Shown: positions 39,061 to 48,077 of the stretch, piece by piece
Position numbering within the stretch: the stretch's first letter is position 1
Layout: each line of letters starts with the position of its first letter
NCBI RefSeq assembly: GCF_018275325.1
Contig: NZ_JAGVQR010000001.1
Span: 1,116,001 to 1,180,000 of the forward strand
Reading direction: 5' to 3'
Source: Nocardioides palaemonis
Lineage (GTDB): Bacteria > Actinomycetota > Actinomycetes > Propionibacteriales > Nocardioidaceae
Length of the DNA stretch: 64,000 nt
Translations under genes and position numbers: made by a program
The notes under the pieces: generated by a model
The model's database searches: none
What the model was told of the DNA's origin: nothing
What the model saw: only the letters and a program-made list of their open reading frames with translations

Positions 39061-40080
39061 ATGCGGCGCCTCCTCGTCCTGGCCCTCGTGCTCGTCCAGT
39101 CCCTCGTCGCCGCCGCGGCCGCCTCGGCCCCGGTCGCGGCCGGCGCCACGCCGGCGGGGGAGCGGCGCGCGACGGTGCACACCGTCGGCGGCTGCGAGGT
39201 GTTCCCGGCCGACAACCCGTGGAACCGTCGCATCGACCGCCGACCGGTCTGGCGCTGGTCGGCGGCGATCGTCCGTCGGCAGGCAGCCGGCCACGACCTC
39301 CACCTCGACCTCGGCACCACCGAGGCCTACTACGGCATCCCCGTCAACGTCGTCGACGCCGACCAGCCGCTGCTGCCGCTGCAGTTCGGCACCGACGGCG
39401 AAGACTACCGCGACGAGAGCGACCGTGGGCCGGTGCCGGTGCCCTCCGACGCGGCGATCGAGGGCGGCAGCGCCGACGACCCGGACCCCGCCGAGGGCGA
39501 CCGCCACGTCATCACCGTGCGCCGCGGCACCTGCGACCTCGTCGAGCTCTACGCCGCGGAGCGGGTCCGCGACGCGTCCGGAGCGGTCGTGGGCTGGCGC
39601 GCCGCCGCCGCCGCGCGCTGGGACCTGTCCTCCAACCGGCTGCGTCCCGCCGGCTGGACGTCGGCGGACGCGGCCGGCCTGCCGATCCTGCCCGGCCTGC
39701 TGTCCTACGACGAGGCGGCGTCGGGCCGGATCACCCACGCGCTCCGCTTCACGCTGCCGAGTGCTCGCAGCGCCTACACCTGGCCCGCCCGGCACTGCGG
39801 GCCGAGCGGCAGCACGGCCCGCACGCTCCCCGCGTACGGCCTCCGGTTCCGGCTGCCGCGGTCGTTCCCGGCGCGGCGCTACACGGGGGTCGCGCGGACG
39901 ATCGTCGTCGCGATGAAGAGGTACGGGCTGGTCTACGCCGACCAGGGGTCGTCGATGTTCGTGACCGGAACCGCCGACCCGCGGTGGGAGGACGCGCTCG
40001 ACCAGTTCCGTGCGCGCCCGCTCGACGGGCGGTCGCTGCAGGTCGTCAAGCCCTGGCGCCGGGTGGTGTCGTGCGGCTGA
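39061..40080 (+). CDS. secreted protein of unknown function
   Basis: 339 aa with a clear signal peptide (MRRLLVLALVLVQSLVAAAA, cleavage probably after ASA or AGA near residue 24-28). The mature part has conserved-looking blocks: PWNRRID, DLGTTEAYYGIPVNVV, PSDAAIEGG, GDRHVITVRRG, WDLSSNRLRPAGWTSADAAG, LPILPGLLSYDE and YADQGSSMFVTG. I recall similar secreted proteins in other soil bacteria with no assigned role. TAGGCT (39048-39053) ends 7 nt before the ATG. The Asp/His-rich core could be enzymatic, but no catalytic motif is recognisable. Confidence 0.75.
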   Translation: MRRLLVLALVLVQSLVAAAAASAPVAAGATPAGERRATVHTVGGCEVFPADNPWNRRIDRRPVWRWSAAIVRRQAAGHDLHLDLGTTEAYYGIPVNVVDADQPLLPLQFGTDGEDYRDESDRGPVPVPSDAAIEGGSADDPDPAEGDRHVITVRRGTCDLVELYAAERVRDASGAVVGWRAAAAARWDLSSNRLRPAGWTSADAAGLPILPGLLSYDEAASGRITHALRFTLPSARSAYTWPARHCGPSGSTARTLPAYGLRFRLPRSFPARRYTGVARTIVVAMKRYGLVYADQGSSMFVTGTADPRWEDALDQFRARPLDGRSLQVVKPWRRVVSCG

Positions 40081-40093
40081 GCGCGGGGCGAGG

Positions 40094-41026
40094 TCAGGGT
40101 CGCAGGGCGAGCTTGCCGCCGGGGTGGCCCTCCCTCAGCAACCGCGCCGCCTCGACGGCGTCGGCGAGCGCGAACGTGCGGGCGACCGGCACCACCAGGC
40201 GCCCCTCGGCGGCCAGCCGCACGAGGTCGCCGCGCACCGCGTCCCGGAAGGCGGCGCTCGCGGGCATCGCCCCGGCGATCGCCCGGAAGCCCTCGGCACG
40301 CGCACGGTCGGCGGCGGCGATCGTGACCACCCGGTCGCGGTCGGCGACCAGGGCCAGGGAGACGTCGACCGCCTCGTCGGTGCCGACGCAGTCCAGGGCG
40401 GCGACGACGCCGCCGGGCGCGAGCTCGCGGACCCGCTCGGCGAGCCCCGGACCGTACGCCACCGGGGTGCCGCCGAAGCGCGCCACCGTGTCGAAGCTGT
40501 GCGGCCCGGCCGTGCCGACGACCGACGCGCCGAGCAGGGCGGCCTGCTGGAGCAGGCTCACGCCCACCGCGCCGGAGGCGCCGTGCACGAGGACCGTGTC
40601 GCCCTCGCCCACGCCCGTCACGTGGAGCATCTCGGCGGCCGTGCTGCCGGCGAGCAGCAGGTTGGCGGCCTCGTCGAACGACAGCGCCGCCGGCTTGGCG
40701 AACACGTCGCGCGCGGGCACCGTCAGCTCGCTGGCCCATCCGCCCGCGACCCGGAACGCCAGGACCTCGTCGCCGACCGCGACGTCACCGGAGGCGATCG
40801 AGGTGTCCGGACCGACCGCGGTCACCACGCCGGCGACCTCGTAGCCGACCGGGCGCGGGAAGTCCTCGGCCCGGCCGCGGGCCACGTGCTTGGCGTCGGC
40901 GGGGTTCATCCCCGCCGCGCGCACCTCGACGGTCACCTCACCCGGCCCCGGAGCGGGGACGTCGTGCTCCTCGAGGACCAGGACGTCGAGGTCGCCGGGT
41001 CGGGTCGCGATCCACTGCAGCGCCAT
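40094..41026 (-). CDS. NADP-dependent zinc-type alcohol dehydrogenase/quinone oxidoreductase (MDR)
   Basis: 310-aa medium-chain dehydrogenase/reductase of the quinone-oxidoreductase branch, without structural or catalytic zinc cysteines. It has the GroES-like start VRAAGMNPADAKHVARG, the substrate-side RPVGYEVAGVVTAVG, the Rossmann motif VLVHGASGAVGVSLLQQA, and a C-terminal AFALADAVEAARLLREGHPGGKLALRP-type end. It probably reduces a quinone or enone with NADPH. A CAGGGT hexamer lies 6 nt before the ATG. Confidence 0.88.
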   Translation of the reverse strand: MALQWIATRPGDLDVLVLEEHDVPAPGPGEVTVEVRAAGMNPADAKHVARGRAEDFPRPVGYEVAGVVTAVGPDTSIASGDVAVGDEVLAFRVAGGWASELTVPARDVFAKPAALSFDEAANLLLAGSTAAEMLHVTGVGEGDTVLVHGASGAVGVSLLQQAALLGASVVGTAGPHSFDTVARFGGTPVAYGPGLAERVRELAPGGVVAALDCVGTDEAVDVSLALVADRDRVVTIAAADRARAEGFRAIAGAMPASAAFRDAVRGDLVRLAAEGRLVVPVARTFALADAVEAARLLREGHPGGKLALRP

Positions 41027-41050
41027 GTCCCCACCCTGCCAGTCCGGGGG

Positions 41051-42991
41051 TCAGGCGGTGGCGGCGGACGCCTCCTCCGCGTGGAACCGGTCGCCGAGGA
41101 GGTAGGCCAGGGCCGGCAGGAACCGCGGGTCGTCGTGGGTGTCCATCAGCCACTTCAGGATCAGCGTGCGTCCGTCGACGAGGTCGAGGCGGACCCGCTG
41201 TCGCCGGCCCTCGGTGAAGGCGTGCGCCCCCCTGATGTCGTCCCACCGCAGGACGCACGCCTTGCGGTCGGTGAGCAGCTCCTCGGGGCGACGCCGCGCC
41301 GCCACCGAGACCAGGGCGCGGGGGCTGCCCAGGGAGGCGAACGACTCCGCCCCGTCGAAGGTCCGCATCACCAGCCCGTGGGTGAGGAGGAAGCAGAGCC
41401 CGCCGGAGCGGAAGGCGCCCCGGCAGCGCACCCGACCGATCACCGACACCAGCTCCGGCGGCTGGGCGGTGAGCTCCGTACGACCGTCCCTGGTCGCGGG
41501 CTGCTCCGCCACGTGGTCGAGCGACGCCCCGTGGGCGGCGAGCCACGCACGGAGCGCGTCGACGCCCGCCGGATCCTCGAGCGCCGCGGCGACGAGGGGC
41601 GCCGGGTCGAGCGCCTCGCCGTGCGGTCCCGTCAGGTCGGCCGGCCCGGACCAGCTGGTCCGCGCGCGGGCGCCAGCGGCGACCAGGGCGGAGCGGCACA
41701 TCGCGTCCAGCAGCTCGCGCCGCGCCTCGGGAGCAGCCTCCGGGTCCACGACCAGCGTCGCGACGTGGCTGCCGAACGTGCCGTCGGCGACCCCGTCGAG
41801 GACGCCGTCGAGGTGTGGCTCGCCGCCGTGCTGGCGCGCCGCGGCCGAGACCAGGCCGGACAGGGTGTCCCAGGTGCGCCGGGCGCCGGCGTGGGCGACC
41901 TCGTCCCACGAGGCGGGCGTCAGGCCGGAGCCCGCGAACAGCTCGGTCTCGAGGGCGTGCAGCGCCGCGAGGTAGTCGCCGAGCAGCTCGACGGCCGGCG
42001 GCGACGGCTCGACGAGGTCGGCCACCGGCACCTGCTCCATCGCGGCCACCCGCTCCTCGACCGACGGGTGGCTGTCCGCCCAGTGCGTGGGTGCCGGTGG
42101 GGTCGTGGCGGCGAGCTCGACGAGCTGCTCCTGGCGCTCGGGGGAGCCGAGGAACATCTCGAACCCGCCGAAGAGGTCGGTCGGGCGCAGGCCGTCCTCC
42201 CGCGCCGCCAGGGCGTAGGACTCGACGAAGTAGTCCCAGGCCGCGCCGAGGGGACCGACCGACAGCAGCGCGCGCGTGGCGGTCGCCGGGCCGGACACCT
42301 CGACCGAGAGCCGGTCGGCCTCGACCTCCTGCGCCCGGCTGGTGGCCGCGGACACCGCGAGGTAGAGGCGGGCGTAGAGGCCGACCACGGCGCGGACGAC
42401 CGGGTGGGGCTCGAGGCGGTCCAGCGTGCGGCCGATGGCCTCGCGGCTGCGGTAGACCAGTCCGCCCAGGGCGGTGTGGCGCCCGCCGTAGTGGCCCAGC
42501 TCGTGCGCGAGCACCGACACCAGCTCGGCCTGGCTGAACGTCGTCACGAGCGGGGCGCCGATGAACATCCGTCGGGTGCCGGGACGCAGCCCGAGCCAGG
42601 TGGCGTCCTCGGTGACGCCGGCGTTGACCGTCGCGACCAGGCGGATCTCGTCGGGTGGTCGCGTCCCGACCCGGTCGGCCAGGTCGCGCACGACGCTCCA
42701 GAGCAGCGGCTGGTCCTGCCGGGTCAGCAGCACGCCGGCGGGAGGTGCCGGCTCCGGCTCGCGCCGGCGGCCGAACAGCCCGCCGAGCAGCGCGACGGCG
42801 ACGAGGACCAGGACGACGCCGCCCTTGACGGCCACCCAGGCCAGGGCGCCCGTGCCGGACAGGGCGTCGGGGATCCAGTGGGTGATCGCGTGGACCAGCA
42901 GCCAGCCGAGGCCGAGCAGCACCAGGAGGCCGTAGGCGTAGAAGCCGACGAGCATGACGACGGCGACCACCGCGCGGCGGGTGTGCTTCAC
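41051..42991 (-). CDS. membrane M48-family zinc metalloprotease
   Basis: 646-aa protein. Two N-terminal helices (about 8-35 and 50-74) are followed by an M48 peptidase domain with HELGH at residues 163-167 and a third-ligand glutamate in QEVEADRL. The second half, ~300 residues, is not a standard protease region and ends with a PH-like segment (LVDGRTLILKWLMD). GTG 42991 has a GGGGGGAGGA ribosome-binding site. HtpX-like quality control of membrane proteins is a possible role; the substrate is unknown. Confidence 0.85.
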   Translation of the reverse strand: MKHTRRAVVAVVMLVGFYAYGLLVLLGLGWLLVHAITHWIPDALSGTGALAWVAVKGGVVLVLVAVALLGGLFGRRREPEPAPPAGVLLTRQDQPLLWSVVRDLADRVGTRPPDEIRLVATVNAGVTEDATWLGLRPGTRRMFIGAPLVTTFSQAELVSVLAHELGHYGGRHTALGGLVYRSREAIGRTLDRLEPHPVVRAVVGLYARLYLAVSAATSRAQEVEADRLSVEVSGPATATRALLSVGPLGAAWDYFVESYALAAREDGLRPTDLFGGFEMFLGSPERQEQLVELAATTPPAPTHWADSHPSVEERVAAMEQVPVADLVEPSPPAVELLGDYLAALHALETELFAGSGLTPASWDEVAHAGARRTWDTLSGLVSAAARQHGGEPHLDGVLDGVADGTFGSHVATLVVDPEAAPEARRELLDAMCRSALVAAGARARTSWSGPADLTGPHGEALDPAPLVAAALEDPAGVDALRAWLAAHGASLDHVAEQPATRDGRTELTAQPPELVSVIGRVRCRGAFRSGGLCFLLTHGLVMRTFDGAESFASLGSPRALVSVAARRRPEELLTDRKACVLRWDDIRGAHAFTEGRRQRVRLDLVDGRTLILKWLMDTHDDPRFLPALAYLLGDRFHAEEASAATA

Positions 42992-43041
42992 GTAGGTCCT
43001 CCCCCCGGGGCCTCGGACGCCGTGACACTAGACTCCCGGAG

Positions 43042-44409
43042 GTGTCCGAGGAGACGTTTTCCGCCAATGCCCGGCCCGCCGAGACCTTCGACGAGGTCGA
43101 GGACGCACTGCTGTCCCGCTGGCCCGAGACCAAGCTCGAGCCGAGCCTGGACCGCATCGAGGCCTTCCTCGAGCTGCTCGGTGAGCCGCAGCGCTCCTTC
43201 CGTGCAGTTCACCTGACCGGCACCAACGGCAAGACGAGCACCAGCCGGATGGTCGAGACGCTGCTGCGCGCGCTCGACCTGCGCACCGGACGGTTCACCT
43301 CGCCGCACCTGGAGAAGATGAGCGAGCGGATCACCATCGACGGCGAGCCGCTCGACGACGAGGCGTTCGTCCGCGCCTTCAACGACGTCGCGCCCTACAC
43401 GCACCTCGTCGACGCCGAGCAGGACCACCCGCTGAGCTTCTTCGAGACGATCGTCGGCATGGCCTACGCCGCGTTCGCCGACGCGCCGGTCGACGTCGCG
43501 GTCGTCGAGGTCGGCATGGGCGGCAGCTGGGACGCCACCAACGTCATCGACGCCGACGTGGCCGTGGTGCTGCCGATCGCGGTCGACCACGCGAAGTACC
43601 TCGGCGAGGACCCGGCCACCATCGCGGTCGAGAAGGCCGGGATCATCAAGCCCGGCTCCGTCGCGGTGCTCGCCGAGCAGACGCCCGAGGTCGCGGCGGT
43701 CCTGCTGGAGCGGGCCACCGAGGTCGGCGCCACGATCGCCCGCGAGGGCATCGAGTTCGGCGTGGTGTCCCGGACGCCCGCCGTCGGCGGCCAGGTGGTC
43801 ACGCTTCGCGGGCTGCGCGGGACCTACGAGGACGTCTTCCTGCCGCTCTACGGTGCCCACCAGGCCCAGAACGCCGCCGTCGCGCTCGCCGCGGTCGAGG
43901 CCTTCGGCAGCGGTGAGCTCGACGACGACCTGGTCCGGGCCGCCTTCGCCGAGGTCACCTCGCCGGGACGGCTGGAGATCGTGCGGCGCAGCCCGACGAT
44001 CCTCCTCGACGCCGCCCACAACCCGCACGGCGCCGAGGCCCTCGCCGCGGCGCTGGACGACTCGTTCTCCTTCAGCCCGCTGGTCGGGGTGATGGGCGTG
44101 ATGGAGGACAAGGACGCCGAGGGCCTGCTGGCCGTCCTCGAGCCGCACCTCGCGCAGCTGGTCTGCACCCAGAACTCCACGCCGCGGTCGATGTCGGCCG
44201 CCGCGCTGGGTCGCGTGGCCGCCGAGGTCTTCGGCGAGGACCGCGTCTCCGTCGTGCCCGACCTCGCTGAGGCGATCGACCGGGCCGCGACCCTCGCGGA
44301 GGCGGGGGAGGCGATCGACGTCTCGATCGGCGCCGGCGCCGTGCTCGTCACGGGCTCGGTCGTCACCGTCGGCGAGGCCCGCTCGCTGCTGACGAGGGGG
44401 CGCCGATGA
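43042..44409 (+). CDS. folC: folylpolyglutamate synthase / dihydrofolate synthase
   Basis: 455-aa Mur-ligase-type enzyme adding glutamate to (dihydro)folate. The P-loop is GTNGKTSTS, the central motif VVEVGMGGSWDATN and the C-terminal motif DAAHNPHGAEA. GTG 43042 stands 7 nt after TAGACT (43029-43034). The stop overlaps the DUF4233 gene start (ATGA, 44406-44409); folC-DUF4233-ndk is a conserved actinobacterial order. Confidence 0.95.
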   Translation: MSEETFSANARPAETFDEVEDALLSRWPETKLEPSLDRIEAFLELLGEPQRSFRAVHLTGTNGKTSTSRMVETLLRALDLRTGRFTSPHLEKMSERITIDGEPLDDEAFVRAFNDVAPYTHLVDAEQDHPLSFFETIVGMAYAAFADAPVDVAVVEVGMGGSWDATNVIDADVAVVLPIAVDHAKYLGEDPATIAVEKAGIIKPGSVAVLAEQTPEVAAVLLERATEVGATIAREGIEFGVVSRTPAVGGQVVTLRGLRGTYEDVFLPLYGAHQAQNAAVALAAVEAFGSGELDDDLVRAAFAEVTSPGRLEIVRRSPTILLDAAHNPHGAEALAAALDDSFSFSPLVGVMGVMEDKDAEGLLAVLEPHLAQLVCTQNSTPRSMSAAALGRVAAEVFGEDRVSVVPDLAEAIDRAATLAEAGEAIDVSIGAGAVLVTGSVVTVGEARSLLTRGRR

Positions 44410-44807
44410 GCGGGGAGCAGGCCGCGACCGACGCGCCGGTCCCCGCCGAGCGCTCCCCGCGGCGCGGGATGGCGGCTGCGGTGCTGAGCCTCGAGGCGAT
44501 CACCCTCGGCCTCACGACCCCGGTGATGATCACCATCGCCGACGTCGACACCGGCCTCGCGCTCGCGGTCGGCCTCGGTCTCGCGGTGGTCTGCGTGCTG
44601 CTGGCCGGCATGCTCCGCGCGGAGTGGGCCTACGCCGCCGGCTACGTCGTGCAGGTCGCCGCCGTCGCGCTCGGCTTCGTCGTCCCCGTGATGTTCGGGC
44701 TCGGCGCGGTCTTCGCCGTGCTCTGGACCACCGCCGACCTGCTCGGCCGCAAGATCGAGCGCGAGCGCGCCGCCGCGTGGGCGGCCTGGCGGGAGGAGCA
44801 GCAGTGA
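44406..44807 (+). CDS. DUF4233 membrane protein
   Basis: 133 aa with four hydrophobic helices (MAAAVLSLEAITLGLTTPVMI, LALAVGLGLAVVCVLLAGML, YAAGYVVQVAAVALGFVVPVM and FGLGAVFAVLWTTADLLG). It is recognised as DUF4233 from its position between folC and ndk and its small four-helix form. The function is unknown. It is coupled by 4-nt overlaps to folC upstream and the GNAT gene downstream. Confidence 0.85.
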   Translation: MSGEQAATDAPVPAERSPRRGMAAAVLSLEAITLGLTTPVMITIADVDTGLALAVGLGLAVVCVLLAGMLRAEWAYAAGYVVQVAAVALGFVVPVMFGLGAVFAVLWTTADLLGRKIERERAAAWAAWREEQQ

Positions 44808-45238
44808 GCTTCACGACCACCGTCGGCGCCGGCGACCCGGCGCTCGACCAGCGCCTGTCCGACGAGCTCGACTCCTTCAACGCCGCGGCCATGGCGGGTG
44901 CGGGGGAGCAGCAGGAGCTCACCGTCCGGATCGAGGACGGCGAGGGGCTCGCCGCCGGCATCAGCGGCTGGACGTGGGGCCTCGCGGCCGGGATCGCGAT
45001 GACCTGGACGCGCGCCGATCTCCGGGGCGCCGGCCTCGGCACCCGGCTGCTGGACGCCTTCGAGGCGGAAGCCGCGAGCCGCGGTGCGCGCCACGTGTTC
45101 GTCACGTCCTTCACCTTCCAGGCGCCCGCCTTCTACGAGCGCCACGGCTACGTCGAGCTGGCCCGCTGGGAGTCCCTCCCGGTGGCCGGTGAGGCCGACG
45201 TGCACCTGCGCAAGGACCTCGCCGGCCCCGCTCGCTAG
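44804..45238 (+). CDS. GNAT-family N-acetyltransferase
   Basis: 144 aa from GTG 44804, which overlaps the DUF4233 stop. The GNAT core reads TWTRADLRGAGLGTRLLDAFEAEA then FQAPAFYERHGYVELARWE. The substrate is unknown. Its TAG stop (45236-45238) is part of the TAGGCT -10 element of ndk. It is an insertion between DUF4233 and ndk relative to mycobacteria. Confidence 0.86.
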   Translation: MSFTTTVGAGDPALDQRLSDELDSFNAAAMAGAGEQQELTVRIEDGEGLAAGISGWTWGLAAGIAMTWTRADLRGAGLGTRLLDAFEAEAASRGARHVFVTSFTFQAPAFYERHGYVELARWESLPVAGEADVHLRKDLAGPAR

Positions 45239-45247
45239 GCTGCGGCC

Positions 45248-45679
45248 ATGACCGACGTCCAGCGCTCCCTCGTCCTCGTCAAGCCCGACGGCGTCCGCCG
45301 CGGACTCTCCGGCGAGATCCTGCGCCGCATCGAGGCCAAGGGCTACGGCCTCGTGGCCGTCGAGCTGCGCACCGCGACCGCCGAGGTCCTCGCCGAGCAC
45401 TACGCCGAGCACGAGGGCAAGCCGTTCTACGGCCCGCTCGTGGAGTTCATGCTGTCGGGCCCGGTCCTCGCCGTCGTCATCGAGGGCGAGCGCTGCATCG
45501 AGGGCTTCCGCTCCCTCGCCGGCGCCACCGACCCGACCGTCGCCGCCCCGGGCACGATCCGCGGCGACCTCGGCCGCGACTGGGGCCTCGCTGTCCAGCA
45601 GAACCTGGTCCACGGCTCCGACGCCCCCGAGTCCGCCGCCCGCGAGATCGGGATCTGGTTCCCCGAGCTCAGCGCGTAG
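45248..45679 (+). CDS. ndk: nucleoside-diphosphate kinase
   Basis: 143-aa enzyme balancing NTP pools through a phosphohistidine intermediate. The active-site His lies in NLVHGSDAPESAAREIGIWF. KPDGVRRGLSGEI at the N-terminus and GATDPTVAAPGTIRGD are diagnostic. TAGGCT (45236-45241) lies 6 nt before the ATG. It is followed by a 431-bp non-coding region with strong hairpins before mreB. Confidence 0.97.
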   Translation: MTDVQRSLVLVKPDGVRRGLSGEILRRIEAKGYGLVAVELRTATAEVLAEHYAEHEGKPFYGPLVEFMLSGPVLAVVIEGERCIEGFRSLAGATDPTVAAPGTIRGDLGRDWGLAVQQNLVHGSDAPESAAREIGIWFPELSA

Positions 45680-45756
45680 CCCGCGAGCTCGCTCACGCGC
45701 CACGCGCTGAGCGAGGCATCCGTCACGCCAGCCCGAAGCCTCCGCCCCTGACCGGC

Positions 45757-45819
45757 GGTAGTCCAGTGGCGAGACGCTATCGGACCGTACGGCCGGGGAC
45801 GTCTGGCCACTGGACTACC
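45757..45819. repeat. 63-bp long hairpin downstream of ndk
   Basis: GGTAGTCCAGTGGC (45757-45770) pairs with GCCACTGGACTACC (45806-45819). AGACG/CGTCT (45772-45776, 45800-45804) extends the stem by 5 bp past one mismatch. The 23-nt loop contains the palindrome CCGTACGG. It could be the ndk terminator, a structured RNA or a protein-binding site. Confidence 0.6.
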
Positions 45820-45874
45820 CCCACGGGGGCACGGGCCGCCGGCGCCTCCCGTAGCACGCGCCGCTGGGCGTACT

Positions 45875-45954
45875 TGTCAGGCTCTCGCTGAACGTGTCGG
45901 CCCGTGCACGGCCTGACATGTTCAGCGATCCCCGGTCAGCCGGGGATCGCTGAA
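45875..45954 (+). promoter_or_regulatory. competing stem elements ending in a 15-bp hairpin, upstream of mreB
   Basis: A perfect 15-bp stem with a TCAG loop (45921-45935, 45940-45954) resembles a terminator without U-tract. Its left arm can instead pair with TCGCTGAAC (45885-45893) through GTTCAGCGA (45920-45928). TGTCAGGC (45875-45882) can pair with GCCTGACA (45911-45918). Apart from the structures and a TAACCT at 46036-46041 that could be the mreB -10, I see nothing else in 45680-46110. Confidence 0.5.
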
Positions 45955-46110
45955 GGGACCGGCCGCCGACCCCGAGTTCACACGAGTCACACACGCCCCG
46001 CGCGTGTCCTGCCGGAATCGCCCGCCCCCGCTCCCTAACCTGAGCGTGGGTCGGCTGGGAGAGGTCGGCCCGACCTTCCCCACCACCCGACCGGCAAGGG
46101 CTCCAGCGGC

Positions 46111-47139
46111 ATGGCAAAAAGCTTCATCGGCCGAGACATGGCTGTCGACCTCGGCACTGCCAACACGCTGGTCTACGTCCGCGGCAAGGGTGTGGTGCTC
46201 GACGAGCCGTCCGTGGTGGCGATGAACACCACCACCGGCGAGGTGCTCGCGGTCGGCCACGAGGCGAAGCGGATGATCGGCCGCACGCCGGACAACATCG
46301 TCGCCATCCGCCCGCTCAAGGACGGCGTGATCGCCGACTTCGAGGCGACCGAGCAGATGCTGCGCTACTTCATCCACCAGGTCCACCGCCGCCGCTACTT
46401 CGCCAAGCCGCGGATGGTGATCTGCGTGCCGAGCGGGATCACCGCGGTCGAGCAGCGCGCGGTCAAGGAGGCCGGCTACCAGGCCGGCGCCCGCAAGGTC
46501 TACATCGTCGAGGAGCCGATGGCCGCCGCGATCGGCGCCGGCCTGCCGGTCCACGAGGCGACCGGCAACATGGTCGTCGACGTCGGCGGCGGCACCACCG
46601 AGGTGGCCGTCATCAGCCTCGGCGGCATCGTCACCAGCCTCTCGATCCGCACGGCGGGCGACGACCTCGACCAGGCGATCATCGCGTGGATGAAGAAGGA
46701 GTACTCCCTGATGCTCGGGGAGCGCACCGCCGAGGAGATGAAGATGACCCTCGGGTCGGCCTTCCCGCTCCCCACCGAGCCCGACGCCGAGATCCGCGGC
46801 CGCGACATGGTGTCCGGCCTGCCCCGCACCGTCGTGGTCTCCAGCGCCGAGCTGCGCCAGGCGCTCGAGGAGCCGCTGCACAACATCATCGACGCGGTCC
46901 GCACCACGCTCGACCAGACCCCGCCCGAGCTCGCCGGCGACATCATGGACCGCGGCATCGTGCTCACCGGCGGCGGCGGCATGCTCCGCGGCCTCGACGA
47001 GCGCCTGCGCCACGAGACCGGCATGCCCGTCCACGTCGCCGAGGAGCCGCTCTCGTCGGTCGCCTACGGCGCCGGCCGGTGCGTGGAGGAGTTCGAGGCG
47101 CTCCAGCAGGTCCTCGTGTCGGACCCGCGGCGGTTCTGA
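46111..47139 (+). CDS. mreB: rod shape-determining protein MreB
   Basis: 342-aa actin homologue that forms membrane-bound filaments guiding lateral wall synthesis. The nucleotide-binding motifs are DLGTANTLVY (phosphate 1), VVDVGGGTTEVAV (phosphate 2) and IVLTGGGGMLRGL (adenosine). The length is normal. A weak AAGGG precedes ATG 46111. It is the first gene of a tightly packed operon with mreC, mreD, mrdA and rodA, in which stop and start codons overlap or nearly so. Confidence 0.97.
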   Translation: MAKSFIGRDMAVDLGTANTLVYVRGKGVVLDEPSVVAMNTTTGEVLAVGHEAKRMIGRTPDNIVAIRPLKDGVIADFEATEQMLRYFIHQVHRRRYFAKPRMVICVPSGITAVEQRAVKEAGYQAGARKVYIVEEPMAAAIGAGLPVHEATGNMVVDVGGGTTEVAVISLGGIVTSLSIRTAGDDLDQAIIAWMKKEYSLMLGERTAEEMKMTLGSAFPLPTEPDAEIRGRDMVSGLPRTVVVSSAELRQALEEPLHNIIDAVRTTLDQTPPELAGDIMDRGIVLTGGGGMLRGLDERLRHETGMPVHVAEEPLSSVAYGAGRCVEEFEALQQVLVSDPRRF

Positions 47140-48077
47140 TGGCCGGCCTGGGGGGACACGACGGGCGCGAGCGCCGCTGGCGCGGCACCGCCCGGCTCGA
47201 GTCGCGCAACCGTCCACCGCGCTCGCTGCTGGTCGCGCTCGTGCTGGCGAGCATCACGCTGGTCACGCTCGACGTCTCCGGCGGCGGGTCGTCGCCGCTG
47301 GAGCCGGCGCGCCGCGTCGTGGGGGAGGCGTTCGGCCCCGCCGAGCAGGCGGCGTCAGCCGTCGTGCGACCGTTCACCGCCGTGCCCGACTGGTTCCGCT
47401 CCAAGGACGACCTGGCCGACCGGGTCCGCGAGCTGGAGGCCAGCAACGCCGAGCTCCGCGGGCAGGTCGAGCTCGCCGGCTTCGACCGCAACCGGCTCGA
47501 GCAGTACGACGGACTGACCTCCGCCGCCGAGGACCTCGGCTCCGCGCTGGTCCCGGCCCGCGTCGTCGCCATCGGCTCGCGCCAGTCGCAGAGCTTCACC
47601 GTCACCATCGACGCCGGCTCCGACGCCGGTGTCGGGCCGGACATGACCGTGGTCAACAACGACGGCCTCGTCGGCCGGGTGCTGCGGGTGACCCGCAGCA
47701 CCGCGACCGTGCTCCTCGTCATCGACCCCGACTCCACGGTGGGCGGCCGGGTCGGCTCGAGCATGGAGATCGGCTTCGTCACCGGCAGCGGCTCGCTCGA
47801 CCAGGAGACGGGTCTCGACCTGCGCCTGGTCGACGACACCACCGTCCCGGCCCGCGACGACACGGTCGTCACGTGGGGCAGCGACACCGGCCCGTACGCC
47901 CCCGGCGTGCCGGTCGGCACCATCACCGACGTCTACAGCTCGGTGCGGGAGGCCACCCAGCGGGCGGTCGTGAAGCCGTTCGTCGACTTCTCCGCACTCG
48001 ACGTGGTGGGCGTGATGGTCCCGAGCGGGACGCAGAGCGACCGCGCGGTCGTCGAGGCAGACGGGAGCCTGCGGTGA
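47139..48077 (+). CDS. mreC: rod shape-determining protein MreC
   Basis: 312-aa bitopic protein. A TM helix near 28-46 (SLLVALVLASITLVTLDV) is followed by a coiled coil (DLADRVRELEASNAELRGQVE) and the periplasmic double beta-barrel (VPARVVAIGSRQSQSFTVTID, VVNNDGLVGRVLRVT). It links MreB to PBP2/RodA. ATG 47139 overlaps the mreB stop (TGATG); its own TGA overlaps the mreD GTG. Confidence 0.94.
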   Translation: MAGLGGHDGRERRWRGTARLESRNRPPRSLLVALVLASITLVTLDVSGGGSSPLEPARRVVGEAFGPAEQAASAVVRPFTAVPDWFRSKDDLADRVRELEASNAELRGQVELAGFDRNRLEQYDGLTSAAEDLGSALVPARVVAIGSRQSQSFTVTIDAGSDAGVGPDMTVVNNDGLVGRVLRVTRSTATVLLVIDPDSTVGGRVGSSMEIGFVTGSGSLDQETGLDLRLVDDTTVPARDDTVVTWGSDTGPYAPGVPVGTITDVYSSVREATQRAVVKPFVDFSALDVVGVMVPSGTQSDRAVVEADGSLR

